NCBI GenBank assembly: GCA_947482665.1
Contig: CANKJK010000007.1
Coordinates: forward strand, 1 to 64,000
From: Acidobacteriota bacterium
GTDB taxonomy: Bacteria; Acidobacteriota; Vicinamibacteria; Vicinamibacterales; UBA2999
Direction: 5' to 3'
DNA length: 64,000 nt
Each line of letters starts with the position of its first letter. The stretch's first letter is position 1. Under the pieces are notes generated by a model, which saw only the letters and a list, made by a program, of their open reading frames with translations, searched no databases and was not told the DNA's origin. Both the position numbers and the translations under genes were made by a program. Positions 9,870-18,278 of this stretch are shown here, piece by piece.

Positions 9870-10759
9870 TGCCGGCCCCGCGCGCCCGTTCCGCACGACA
9901 GTCCCAACGCTTCATCATCGTGACCGGGTTGTCGGGGTCCGGGAAGTCGCATGCCATCCGGGCGCTCGAAGACCTCGGGTACTTCTGCATCGATAATCTC
10001 CCGACACAGCTCATTCCAACCGTGGCGGATCTCGCCCTGCGCGAAGAGGCCGGTATTCCCCGTGTGGCTATCGTGGTGGACGTGCGGGAAGGTGGGTTTC
10101 TCACCGATTTCGCCCGCGTCTACCGAAAGCTGCGACAGAACCAGACGCTCCAGCCGTCGCTCATCTTTCTGGAGGCGAGCGATTCAGCGCTGATGCGCCG
10201 TTTCAGCGAGACCAGACGCCCGCACCCGCTCGCCAAGGATCGGTCGGTGGGGGAGGGGATCAAGGAAGAGCGCAGTAAGCTCAACGCCATCCGCACGATG
10301 GCGGATCTCATCGTCGACACGTCCAACCTGACGGTCCACGAGCTGCGTGACGCGTTCATGCGGTTGTCACACGGCCAGTCCGAGCGTGCGGCCATGGTGG
10401 TCACCGTGATGAGCTTCGGCTTCAAGCACGGCGTTCCGCTTGATGCAGACCTGGTCTTCGATGTGCGGTGTCTCCCGAATCCGCACTTCGTCCAGGCCCT
10501 GCGTCCTCTCACGGGCCGTGACAAGCCGGTGGTGGCCTATATGCGCCGCCACGCCGCCACAGGCGCCTTCCTGAAGCAGCTGACCGCGTTCCTCACCTTC
10601 GCGTTGCCGCAGTATGTGAAGGAAGGCAAAAGCTATCTCACCGTGGCCATCGGCTGCACGGGTGGGCAGCATCGCTCCGTGATGATGGCGGAAGCACTGG
10701 TCCGCGCCCTGAAGACGGTGCCCAGTATCCGGCTCAGGGTCAATCACCGGGACGGTTAA
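9869..10759 (+). CDS. rapZ: RNase adapter / nucleotide-binding protein RapZ (YvcJ family)
   Basis: RapZ-family proteins bind nucleotides through an N-terminal P-loop and a metabolite or RNA through the C-terminal domain; in enterics RapZ controls GlmZ RNA decay and hence glucosamine-6-phosphate synthesis. The 296-residue protein has Walker A GLSGSGKS (20-27), the family motif IDNLPTQLIP, and the C-terminal signature GCTGGQHRSV. The start overlaps the rpoN stop. The hpf and ptsN genes that usually lie between rpoN and rapZ are absent, and no HPr kinase is nearby, so the regulatory partners here are unknown. The stop codon TAA sits in the centre of a 24-base palindrome. Confidence 0.94.
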   Translation: MPAPRARSARQSQRFIIVTGLSGSGKSHAIRALEDLGYFCIDNLPTQLIPTVADLALREEAGIPRVAIVVDVREGGFLTDFARVYRKLRQNQTLQPSLIFLEASDSALMRRFSETRRPHPLAKDRSVGEGIKEERSKLNAIRTMADLIVDTSNLTVHELRDAFMRLSHGQSERAAMVVTVMSFGFKHGVPLDADLVFDVRCLPNPHFVQALRPLTGRDKPVVAYMRRHAATGAFLKQLTAFLTFALPQYVKEGKSYLTVAIGCTGGQHRSVMMAEALVRALKTVPSIRLRVNHRDG

Positions 10760-10769
10760 CCGTCCCGGT
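10746..10769. terminator. Perfect 24-base palindrome between convergent rapZ and cupin genes
   Basis: The sequence reads ACCGGGACGGTT then its exact reverse complement. As RNA it would form a GC-rich stem of about 10 pairs with a TTAA loop, and the rapZ stop TAA is part of the loop. It separates two convergent genes, so it could end transcription in both directions. There is no T-run after it, so an ordinary rho-independent mechanism is not certain. Confidence 0.6.
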
Positions 10770-10771
10770 GG

Positions 10772-11140
10772 CTATCGCTGGGGTGACTCCGGCGCGCGCC
10801 CGTACCGATCCTCAAGCCGCACGACGTCATCGAGTTCCGGCGTCGAGGCTTCCAGCACGTCGGTATCCTCGATGGCTGTCATCCGGTGGATGGTACCCGG
10901 CGTGACATGGAGACTGTCTCCCGGCCCCAGATCGAGCGTCGTCATGACGCCGTCCCGTTCGATCTCATAGCGGAGACGGCCACGTTCCACGTAGACCGTC
11001 TCATCCTTCTTGACGTGATACTGCAGGCTGAGCGCATGCCCAGCATTGATATGCAGGATCTTGCCGACGTAGCGTTCGGTGTGCGCCCAGTGGATCTCGT
11101 ATCCCCAGGGCTTCTCAACGCGCCTCACGGATGACGACAC
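10772..11140 (-). CDS. Cupin-domain protein, mannose-6-phosphate isomerase type II-like
   Basis: This short protein (122 residues) is a single cupin barrel resembling the C-terminal domain of type II phosphomannose isomerase/GDP-mannose pyrophosphorylase. Visible features are VEKPWGYEIHW at the start, HALSLQYHVKKDETVYV in cupin motif 1, and GPGDSLHVTPGTIHRM in motif 2, with histidines and a glutamate in the metal-binding positions. It may act as a stand-alone sugar-phosphate isomerase or epimerase-type enzyme; the substrate cannot be read from the sequence. I place the start at the GTG at 11140, ten bases after the ssb stop, because the longer open frame overlaps ssb and has no cupin character. 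It is probably the last gene of the tol-pal transcript. Confidence 0.82.
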   Translation of the reverse strand: MSSSVRRVEKPWGYEIHWAHTERYVGKILHINAGHALSLQYHVKKDETVYVERGRLRYEIERDGVMTTLDLGPGDSLHVTPGTIHRMTAIEDTDVLEASTPELDDVVRLEDRYGRAPESPQR

Positions 11141-11150
11141 GCCCGCGCTC

Positions 11151-11588
11151 CTAGAAGGGAATGTCGTCGTCGGTGATGGGCTCCATCGGGGGCTCGTCAC
11201 TGCCGCCGCCTTGCTGGCCCATACCGCGGTCCATTGACCGGCCACCACCACCGCCACCGCCGCCACCAAGCAACGTGATGCGATCGGCCTTGATTTCCGT
11301 CGTGTACCGCTTGTTGCCGTCCTTATCGTCCCACTGCCGCGTCTGCAGCCGGCCCTCGACGTAGATCTGCTTGCCCTTCGTCAGGTACTCCTGGAGGGAC
11401 TCCGCCTGCTTGCCCCACAGGACAATGCGATGCCACTCCGTCTTCTCCTGCTTCTGGCCCGACTTGTCGTTCCAGACCTCGGTCGTCGCCATGTTCAACG
11501 TCGACACGGCTGCGCCTCCCGGCGTGTACTTCAACTCCGCGTCACGGCCCAGATTGCCCACCAGAATGACCTTGTTCACACTACCCAC
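11151..11588 (-). CDS. ssb: Single-stranded DNA-binding protein
   Basis: SSB coats single-stranded DNA during replication and repair and recruits partners through its acidic tail. The 145-residue protein has an OB-fold ([19 protein letters not shown] to about residue 110), a glycine-rich linker with a nine-glycine run, and the canonical C-terminal tip DDDIPF. The start is a GTG at 11588 giving [12 protein letters not shown], which fits SSB N-termini. It lies 23 bases downstream of cpoB on the same strand, an unusual place for ssb, which more often accompanies ribosomal protein or uvrA genes. Confidence 0.96.
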   Translation of the reverse strand: MGSVNKVILVGNLGRDAELKYTPGGAAVSTLNMATTEVWNDKSGQKQEKTEWHRIVLWGKQAESLQEYLTKGKQIYVEGRLQTRQWDDKDGNKRYTTEIKADRITLLGGGGGGGGGRSMDRGMGQQGGGSDEPPMEPITDDDIPF

Positions 11589-11611
11589 GGTTCCTGTCCT
11601 TTCCGCCGCCC

Positions 11612-12457
11612 TCAGGGCTTGCGCGCCGCCAGGCGATCAAGGCCCTGCTTGGCCAGTCGCCCCGCGTCGGTATCCGGATATGCCTTCACGGCCAGCTGCC
11701 ACGACTCGCGGGCTCCGTCGACATTACCCATTCGTTCCATCGCCAACCCACGCTTGTAATGCGCATCGGGTGCGGCATTACCGGTGGGGTAGCGCTTGAT
11801 GACCTCGCTATACGCGGCCACCGCGTCACTGTCCTTGCGCGCGGCGAACTGGGCCTCGCCCACCATGAACTGTGCGTCATCAGCCTGGTCAGAGGCAGGG
11901 AACGTACGGAGAAACGCCTCATACCCCTGGACCGCCAACGCGTATTGCCCGGCTGTGTAGTCAGCGAACGCCTGCTCCATCATCCGGCGCGGCGACAATC
12001 CGGCAGCCGAGGGCACGGGCGCGGGTGCCTGATTATCAGGAGACGCTCCCGTCACGCGCGCATCTCCCCCGGGAGCCGCCCCCGCCACAGGCAGGGCTGC
12101 GCGCAGCGCTTCGATCTCCTGATCGAGCGAGGAGATGCGGACGTTGGTTTCATCCGACCGCTCGCGGATCACCTTCATATCGGATGCGATGGCGTCGAGG
12201 ATCAGCTTCTGGTCTGCGGCGGCCTTTCTCGCAGCCTCCGCTTGCTGCTCGAGCCGCTGGTCCAGGCGGGCCGTGGCGGCCTTGAGTGCGTCTGCGAGAG
12301 CGGCGATGGACAACGCGATCTGCTGGGTCTGCTCCTGCAGCATCCGGATGTCCGCCACGATCTGCTGATGCTCACGGTCCGCGGCCGTGGCAGGAGCCGC
12401 GACACCCACGACAACCAGGGCGGCGGCCAGCAATGCCCGATGGCGGGCCGAGATCAT
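11612..12457 (-). CDS. cpoB: Cell division coordinator CpoB (YbgF)
   Basis: CpoB is the periplasmic tetratricopeptide protein of the Tol-Pal system that links outer-membrane constriction to peptidoglycan synthesis at the septum. The 281-residue protein has a signal peptide ([19 protein letters not shown]), a heptad-rich coiled coil (about residues 27-115) that trimerises in homologues, an Ala/Pro linker, and a C-terminal TPR domain of about 120 residues ([20 protein letters not shown], then two more repeats). Its ATG overlaps the pal stop (ATGA), matching the conserved tolB-pal-cpoB order. Confidence 0.92.
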   Translation of the reverse strand: MISARHRALLAAALVVVGVAAPATAADREHQQIVADIRMLQEQTQQIALSIAALADALKAATARLDQRLEQQAEAARKAAADQKLILDAIASDMKVIRERSDETNVRISSLDQEIEALRAALPVAGAAPGGDARVTGASPDNQAPAPVPSAAGLSPRRMMEQAFADYTAGQYALAVQGYEAFLRTFPASDQADDAQFMVGEAQFAARKDSDAVAAYSEVIKRYPTGNAAPDAHYKRGLAMERMGNVDGARESWQLAVKAYPDTDAGRLAKQGLDRLAARKP

Positions 12458-13056
12458 TTCGCCGTCACCACGAAGTGACCGCGCCGGTTCTTCGCGAAGG
12501 CCGCCTCGTCCCGCCCGGGATCGAACGGGAACTCCTTGCCGTAACTGACCACGCGAATCCGTTCGACGGAGATGCCGAGCGACACCAGATACGTCTTCAC
12601 AGACGCCGCACGCCGCTCGCCGAGGGCCAGGTTGTATTCAGCCGTCCCGCGCTCGTCGCAGTGCCCCTCCACGGTAATGACCCAGGTCTTGTTCGTGCGG
12701 AGCAGCGCCGCATTCGCCTGCGCGATCTTCTGCGCTTCTTCGCTGAGTTCTGCGCTGTCGTAGTTGAAGAACACGGGCTTCAGCGGTGAGTCCCTATTGA
12801 GATCATCCAGCGACTTCCCGGACACACGGTCGTCAGTCAACGGCTGGGCTGGAACCGGCAGCGAATCCCGGCTCGAAGCAGGCTTGGCGGCGGCAGGCGA
12901 GGATGGTGGTGCCGGAGCCGTCGACACGGCCTGAGGTTCTGGCGCCGGTTGCGGCGTCTCAGGGACGGGCTTGCCGCCACAGGCCGCAGCCATGAGAGCG
13001 GCGGCCACCGCGAGGCTACCCGCCAGTCGTCGGATCGATATCGTGAAAGTCTTCAT
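12454..13056 (-). CDS. pal: Peptidoglycan-associated lipoprotein Pal
   Basis: Pal is the outer-membrane lipoprotein that binds peptidoglycan diaminopimelate and interacts with TolB. The protein (200 residues from the ATG at 13056) has a lipoprotein signal ending in LMAAAC, a Pro/Ala-rich linker, and an OmpA-like domain with TVEGHCDERGTAEYNLALGE and the following RRAASVKTYLVSLGI. The NxxLGxxRA-type motif for peptidoglycan binding is present as NLALGERRA. An upstream in-frame ATG at 13092 would add 12 residues before the signal peptide and is less likely. The gene is in the tol-pal operon, overlapping cpoB. Confidence 0.95.
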   Translation of the reverse strand: MKTFTISIRRLAGSLAVAAALMAAACGGKPVPETPQPAPEPQAVSTAPAPPSSPAAAKPASSRDSLPVPAQPLTDDRVSGKSLDDLNRDSPLKPVFFNYDSAELSEEAQKIAQANAALLRTNKTWVITVEGHCDERGTAEYNLALGERRAASVKTYLVSLGISVERIRVVSYGKEFPFDPGRDEAAFAKNRRGHFVVTAK

Positions 13057-13121
13057 GCGCCCTTCGCACTCCTCATCGTCGCCGTGAAACACGGCTCTCT
13101 CAGTCTACGCGCTCACGGCCT

Positions 13122-14483
13122 TCAGTTCGACCAACTTGGCGTGTAGTTGTTGCCGTCCCGGGTGATTTGCCGGAGGTCCTTGCCATCGCGGGCGACGGTG
13201 AACACCTGGACCTTGCCGGCACGAGTCGAGGTGAACGCCAGGTGCCGTCCGTTGGGCGCGAACGCGGGGCTTTCATTGCTCCCCTCGCCAAAGGTGATCT
13301 GCCGCGTCTGACCCGACGCGATGTCGTAGATCTTGATGTCAAAGCCAGGGCCCGTGCGGGCCGCGAAGGCGATTTCGTTGAAGGGGGCCGCCGACCACGT
13401 GGGTCGATCCGCGTAGGATTCGTTGGTAGAGATCCGCCTGGCGCTACCGGTCCCCTCGGCGCTCGTGATGAAGATCTGCGGGGAGCCTGTGCGGTCTGAG
13501 GTAAAGGCGATTTCGGTCCCGGTCGGGGACCAGGTGGGCGTCGCATCGTTGGCGGGATGATTCGTCAGGCGCCGGACCGCCGAGCCATCGACATTCATCA
13601 CGTAGATTTCCGGATTTCCGTCTCGGCTCGACATGAAGGCCAGTCGCTTGCCGTCAGGGGAGAACGCAGGCAGGAAGTTGCTGCCCTTGCCGGCTGTGGG
13701 ATTCGTCGACGTGCCGTCGAAGGGCCGCATGATGTAGAGGTCCGGGAACCCCCGGCGGTACGACGTATAGGCAATCGCCCGCGCATCCGGTGCCCACACC
13801 GGAGTGATGTTCAACTGGCGATCAACCGTGAGCCGGCGAGGATTTGCGCCGTCGTAATCGGCGAAATACACCTCTTTCACATCCCGATTCTCGGTGGTGC
13901 CTGCGACCTTCTCGCGGTTGCGGTCGGAGGTAAAGGCCAATCGGGTCCTGGCCACGCCGCGCAGGGCCCGCTGCTGCAGATGGAGTTCATCCGCCACGGC
14001 GTGGGCGAGCCCCCGAGGATTGGCGCTCGGCCCAGAATATTCGCGAGCAAAGACCGACTGGCGCGTGCGGATATTCAAGAGCCGGACCTCAATTCGGAGG
14101 TTACCGCCCATCCGCTGCACAGTGCCGAAGATCACGCCGTCCGCACCCAGTTCGCGCCAGGCCGCGAACGGCACCTGATCGGCGGTCCGCGCGGCAGGCA
14201 CCGACGCGTAGGTGTCCCGTGGAATCAGATAGAACTCGCGCTCGAATGCCAGGTCGTCCCAGAGCACCTCGCCCAGCACCTTCGCCGCGTCCTCGACATC
14301 CGGCGCGGCGGCCACGAATGCCGGCACGGCAAATCGCGGCGGGGTGCCGCTGTCACCGCTGATGGCCAACTCGACGTCGGAGGGCTGCGACCGCTGGCCA
14401 CCGGCTGTCTGGAAGGCGGACGGGTGAGCCCAGAAGAGCGCCAGCAGAAACAGGGGAGCGCACCAGCGGGTGGTTGTCATCAT
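13122..14483 (-). CDS. tolB: Tol-Pal system beta-propeller protein TolB
   Basis: TolB is the periplasmic protein that shuttles between Pal and TolA. The 453-residue protein starts with a signal peptide (LFLLALFWAHPSAFQ), has the N-terminal TolB domain (ELGADGVIFGTVQRMGGNLR), then WD40-like/PD40 blades with repeated motifs such as FSPDGKRLAFMSSRDGNPEIY and WSPTGTEIAFTSDRTGSPQIF. It ends NNYTPSWSN. The start overlaps the preceding tolA/tonB stop (TGATG). Length and blade number agree with the family. Confidence 0.95.
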   Translation of the reverse strand: MMTTTRWCAPLFLLALFWAHPSAFQTAGGQRSQPSDVELAISGDSGTPPRFAVPAFVAAAPDVEDAAKVLGEVLWDDLAFEREFYLIPRDTYASVPAARTADQVPFAAWRELGADGVIFGTVQRMGGNLRIEVRLLNIRTRQSVFAREYSGPSANPRGLAHAVADELHLQQRALRGVARTRLAFTSDRNREKVAGTTENRDVKEVYFADYDGANPRRLTVDRQLNITPVWAPDARAIAYTSYRRGFPDLYIMRPFDGTSTNPTAGKGSNFLPAFSPDGKRLAFMSSRDGNPEIYVMNVDGSAVRRLTNHPANDATPTWSPTGTEIAFTSDRTGSPQIFITSAEGTGSARRISTNESYADRPTWSAAPFNEIAFAARTGPGFDIKIYDIASGQTRQITFGEGSNESPAFAPNGRHLAFTSTRAGKVQVFTVARDGKDLRQITRDGNNYTPSWSN

Positions 14484-15280
14484 CAGCGTTGATAGTCGAA
14501 GCGAAGATGGATGGTTAATTCCGCATTCGGAAAGGCCGCCGGAAGCGGCGGCACCCGGTCAGTCAGCAACAGTGCCCGCTGCGCAGCCATGTCCAGCACC
14601 GCGAAGCCACTCGGACGCTCGACCTGGACAGCCGTCACCTGCCCGGTTCTCATGACGGTGAACTTCATCAGGGTTTGTCCCGCGGCATTCTGCTTCGCCA
14701 CCCAGTTCCGCTGAATGACTTGCATCACGTTCTCCAGATAGTCAGGGCAACAGAAGTCTCCCACATCCAGGTACGCACCGGTGCCCGATCCGCCGCCACC
14801 GGTGAGTCCAAATCCCTGCCCCCGGGCCCCGGTCTGCGCGCGTGCGGACCCCTGCTGAACCTCTTCACCAGCCGCCAGCCGCTGTCCCACCGCATCCTGC
14901 GCCGCCCGCTCGGGCACGTCGCGTTGCTTCTTCGGGCGCTGGACCTTGCCTGGCAGCGTCATCTCGGGCGGCTTGGCCGCGGGCGGAGCCTCCGCCCTGG
15001 GTTTCGGCTGGGACGGCGTCACCGTCTGTACTTCCCGCCCACCCATTGGCGTCATCCCGCCGGATCTGGGACCGGGCGCGCCCCCGAGACTGATCGTCAT
15101 CACCGTCTTGGGGAGGTCGGATGGGTCGTGCCCCATCGGGACCACCAGCACCGCCACGATCAGAAGCCCGTGCAGGACCAGCGACACGGCCAGGACAGGC
15201 GACCACCGCTCGTCGGCGGCGCGCCGCGCCGTGAGCACTCCGGTGACGGCGTCACTGGTAGTCATGCGATGGAGTGCCAC
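14483..15280 (-). CDS. TolA/TonB-type energy transducer (TonB C-terminal domain)
   Basis: This protein has a single membrane segment near residues 28-50 (VLAVSLVLHGLLIVAVLVV) and a Pro/Lys-rich periplasmic span. The C-terminal TonB/TolA domain covers about 180-265: VIQRNWVAKQNAAGQTLMKF, then VQVERPSGFAVLDMAAQRAL. Its position between tolR and tolB argues for a TolA role, although the C-terminal domain looks TonB-like, as is common outside proteobacteria. A CC pair precedes the C-terminal domain (GDFCCPDYL). The start is uncertain: GTG at 15280 or ATG at 15265, neither with a clear ribosome-binding site. Confidence 0.85.
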   Translation of the reverse strand: MALHRMTTSDAVTGVLTARRAADERWSPVLAVSLVLHGLLIVAVLVVPMGHDPSDLPKTVMTISLGGAPGPRSGGMTPMGGREVQTVTPSQPKPRAEAPPAAKPPEMTLPGKVQRPKKQRDVPERAAQDAVGQRLAAGEEVQQGSARAQTGARGQGFGLTGGGGSGTGAYLDVGDFCCPDYLENVMQVIQRNWVAKQNAAGQTLMKFTVMRTGQVTAVQVERPSGFAVLDMAAQRALLLTDRVPPLPAAFPNAELTIHLRFDYQR

Positions 15281-15295
15281 ACGACGCGCACGGGT

Positions 15296-15751
15296 TTACC
15301 GTTCGCCGGGAAGGGCCGTCACCAGACCAACGTTCTCGACGCCGGCCCGCTTCAGAATATCGACGATCGTCATGAACTCGTCGTACCGGATGCCGCCGTC
15401 GCCACGCAGGAACACTTGCCGGTCGGACCGATTGACCAGCTTCTGGCGAACACGCTCGCCCAGCACCGCCTGGGCCACCGACTCCTGTCCGACGAAGACG
15501 CGTTTGTCCTGTTGGTAGGAGAGAGGCACCGACACGAACAGGCGTTCGCTGGCAATCTCCTGCGCTCGACTGGCCACCGGAAGCTTCACGTCAATGCCGC
15601 GCTGCAGCATCGGCGCCGCCACCATGAAGATGACAAGCAGGACGAGCATGACGTCGACAAGGGGAACGACGTTGATTTCGGCGAGTGTTGGCGACACGCG
15701 ACGTCCGCGACCCCGCCCACCGCCGGCACCACCTGCGATGACCTTTGGCAC
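15296..15751 (-). CDS. tolR: Biopolymer transport protein TolR/ExbD
   Basis: TolR/ExbD forms the proton-driven motor with TolQ/ExbB. The 151-residue protein has a short cytoplasmic Gly/Arg-rich tail and the conserved INVVPLVDVMLVLLVIFMV membrane helix, in which the aspartate of PLVDVML is the proton-carrying residue of the family. A periplasmic domain with the usual FLRGDGGIRYDEFMTIVDIL pattern follows. The GTG start at 15751 is 8 bases downstream of tolQ. The operon context favours TolR over ExbD. Confidence 0.93.
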   Translation of the reverse strand: MPKVIAGGAGGGRGRGRRVSPTLAEINVVPLVDVMLVLLVIFMVAAPMLQRGIDVKLPVASRAQEIASERLFVSVPLSYQQDKRVFVGQESVAQAVLGERVRQKLVNRSDRQVFLRGDGGIRYDEFMTIVDILKRAGVENVGLVTALPGER

Positions 15752-15759
15752 GTCTGGCC

Positions 15760-16494
15760 CTACGTGAAGTTCCGCTCCACGATGTTGAGAAACTCCATCG
15801 CGAAGTCGTCCATGGCAGCGGAGAAGTCCTTCACGCGGTGCGTGAAGTGGTTGTAGGCGAGCACCGCAGGAATGGCGGCAAACAGGCCCATCGCGGTCGC
15901 CACGAGGGCTTCGCTGATCCCAGGCCCAACGACGGCGAGATTCGTGGAGCCGGTTGAGCCGATCCGTTGGAACGCGATCATGATGCCGACAACGGTACCG
16001 AAGAGTCCGATGAACGGCGTCACGCTGGCAGTGGTCGCCAGGAAGGTGAGTCGCCGCTCAAGGCGCCCGACTTCGGCCGATGCCGCGCGCAGCAGCGCCC
16101 GATCGACTGCTTCAAGGCTCTTGAGGCGAGGCTTGGAACCGGCAACCGCAGCGCCAGTCAAACGGAACTGGGCTGACATCTCCGTGTAGCCCGCCTGGAA
16201 CAACCCGACAAGGGGAGAGGCTTTCGAGGCGTCGCACGCACCCTGCGCCTCGCTGAACCCGCCCTTCCGAAAGGTGATCAGGAACGCATCGGACTGGCGA
16301 CCGGCTGTTCGATAGGAGAGGTACTTGATGAGGATGACCGCCCAGGAGGCGACCGAAAACGCGACCAGGATCGCCAGCACGGCCTGATTGACCGGCGTGC
16401 TGCGGGTCACGATTCCGACCAGATCTGTCCCAGCCTCAGGGGCTACATCCGGCATCTGGAGTGCCAGTATGCAGCTGCCACAGGTGAACACCAC
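15760..16494 (-). CDS. tolQ: MotA/TolQ/ExbB proton channel family protein (TolQ)
   Basis: TolQ is the multi-pass stator-like subunit that passes protons with TolR to energise TolA. The 244-residue protein has a first helix near 40-60 (AVLAILVAFSVASWAVILI), the typical cytoplasmic loop (FRKGGFSEAQGACDASKASP), and two C-terminal helices with TVVGIMIAFQRIG and GLFAAIPAVLAYNHF. It opens the tol-pal operon. A GGAGG precedes two consecutive GTG codons at 16494 and 16491, which I favour. An ATG at 16455 (MPDVAPEAG) is an alternative without a good ribosome-binding site. Confidence 0.92.
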   Translation of the reverse strand: MVFTCGSCILALQMPDVAPEAGTDLVGIVTRSTPVNQAVLAILVAFSVASWAVILIKYLSYRTAGRQSDAFLITFRKGGFSEAQGACDASKASPLVGLFQAGYTEMSAQFRLTGAAVAGSKPRLKSLEAVDRALLRAASAEVGRLERRLTFLATTASVTPFIGLFGTVVGIMIAFQRIGSTGSTNLAVVGPGISEALVATAMGLFAAIPAVLAYNHFTHRVKDFSAAMDDFAMEFLNIVERNFT

Positions 16495-16575
16495 GACCTC
16501 CGCTCAGGGATAAACGGCGCCGCTGGGACAGCGCAACGTCGGTACGCTAGCACGCCGACGATACCCTGTCAAATA

Positions 16576-16581
16576 TATGAT
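16576..16581 (+). promoter_or_regulatory. Possible -10 element for recN
   Basis: TATGAT lies 20 bases upstream of the recN ATG in the 107-base gap between divergent tolQ and recN. No convincing -35 hexamer is found 16-18 bases before it, so this is only suggestive. Confidence 0.3.
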
Positions 16582-16601
16582 ACGATGGAAGTTCCGGCTA
16601 C

Positions 16602-18278
16602 ATGCTCCGTTCCATCTCCATTCGGAATCTGGCCGTGGTGGCGGCGGCTGACGTCGAACTGGGACCGGGACTCACGGTGCTCAGCGGCGAGACGGGCGTC
16701 GGCAAGTCCATCGTGCTCGACGCCGTTGAACTCGTGCTGGGCGGACGCGCCTCGGCGGACCTGGTCCGGACAGGGGAGGCAGCCGCCAGTCTCTCGGCCA
16801 CCTTTGAGCACCAGGGCCGTTCACTCACACTGAGCAGGGAACTCTCGGCCACCGGCCGGAGCAGAGGGTCTATCGACGGCGTCGCGGCCACCGGCACGAG
16901 CCTTCGCGATCTGGCCCCGAACCTGGTCGAGATCCATGGCCAGCACGCCCATCTGGCGCTGCTGGACCCCGCGTCGCATCTGGGCCTTCTCGACGCCTAT
17001 GTAAGGCCCGGCGAGGCCCTCGCGGCGGTCTCGTACACATGGCAGGTGCTCCGCCAAGCGCAATCCCGGCTGGAGCGCGCCCGCATGAACACCGTCGATC
17101 GACAGCGCCGCCTCGATCGCATCGCCGAGGAACTCCAGGAGATTGATGCCGCTCGTCCCCGGTCTGGCGAGATCGAGGAACTCAACGCCCAGCGGGGAGT
17201 GCTGATGCACGCGGACCGGATTCAGCGCCTGTGCCAGGACAGCTACGACGCCCTGTACGGACAGGACGACGCCGCAATGTCCGTACTCGCCGGGGTGTGG
17301 AAGCGGGTTGCAGAGCTCGCGGAGCTCGATCCGGCGTTCCAGACACATACCGAGGCGCGGGCGGCAATCAAGGGACAACTCGAAGACCTGGCCGAATCCC
17401 TGCGGCACACAGCCGAACAGATGGATGGAGCCGCCGCCAAACTGGACGCCGTCGAGTCACGACTGACAGCGCTGCAGCGTCTGGCGCGGAAGTTCGGTCC
17501 GACCATCGACGACATCCTGACGCTGGCGGACGCCCATCGAACCGAACAAGCGCTGCTGACCGGACCGGAAGGGGAGGAGTCGGCGCTCCAGGCCGCCCAC
17601 GACGCCGCCCGGCGGGAGTATCTGGATGTGGCCCAGCGGCTGTCTGCACAACGACGGCGTGAGGCCCCGCGCTTTGCGCGTGAGTTCGAACGCCTGCTGC
17701 AGCAACTCGCCATGGAGCACGCACGCGTTGAGGTCAGATTTGACGACCGGGCACAACGGGACGATGAGTGGACGGAACGCGGCCTCGATGGCGTTGAGCT
17801 CTACCTGTCCGCCAATCTGGGGGAGTCGCCCAGGCCGCTTGCGAAGGTCATTTCTGGCGGCGAACTCTCCCGGGCGGTACTTGCCCTCAGAACGATCTCC
17901 GCATCCGTTCACGAAGGCCGGACACTGATCTTTGATGAGGTGGACGCCGGTCTCGGTGGACGCACCGCCGACGTGGTGGGCCAGTGCCTGAGAAGCCTCT
18001 CCAGTCGGTTCCAAGTCATCGCCATCACGCACGTGCCGCAGATCGCGGCGTACGCCGACCAGCAGATCCGCGTTCGGAAGGAAACCGCGAACGGCCGCAC
18101 CGTCACCAGAATCGACCACCTGACACCGGACGGCCGACGCGACGAAATCGCCCGCATGCTGGCCGGCTCCCACATCACACCAGCCGCGCTCGACGCGGCC
18201 GACCAACTACTCGCGGCCGCACGAGCCGGGCTGGTACCGGCGAGCGAAAGCAAACACAGGGCGAAAGCGAAACCGTAA
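16602..18278 (+). CDS. recN: DNA repair protein RecN
   Basis: RecN is an SMC-like ATPase that acts in double-strand break repair. The 558-residue protein has Walker A GETGVGKS (29-36), a Q-loop region (NLVEIHGQHAHLALLD), a long central coiled-coil interrupted by a globular hinge, the ABC signature ISGGELSR near 418, and Walker B LIFDEVDAGLGG near 441. The last part, ITHVPQIAAYAD, holds the H-loop. The length matches the family. It abuts miaB with no spacing, so the two are likely cotranscribed. Confidence 0.95.
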   Translation: MLRSISIRNLAVVAAADVELGPGLTVLSGETGVGKSIVLDAVELVLGGRASADLVRTGEAAASLSATFEHQGRSLTLSRELSATGRSRGSIDGVAATGTSLRDLAPNLVEIHGQHAHLALLDPASHLGLLDAYVRPGEALAAVSYTWQVLRQAQSRLERARMNTVDRQRRLDRIAEELQEIDAARPRSGEIEELNAQRGVLMHADRIQRLCQDSYDALYGQDDAAMSVLAGVWKRVAELAELDPAFQTHTEARAAIKGQLEDLAESLRHTAEQMDGAAAKLDAVESRLTALQRLARKFGPTIDDILTLADAHRTEQALLTGPEGEESALQAAHDAARREYLDVAQRLSAQRRREAPRFAREFERLLQQLAMEHARVEVRFDDRAQRDDEWTERGLDGVELYLSANLGESPRPLAKVISGGELSRAVLALRTISASVHEGRTLIFDEVDAGLGGRTADVVGQCLRSLSSRFQVIAITHVPQIAAYADQQIRVRKETANGRTVTRIDHLTPDGRRDEIARMLAGSHITPAALDAADQLLAAARAGLVPASESKHRAKAKP

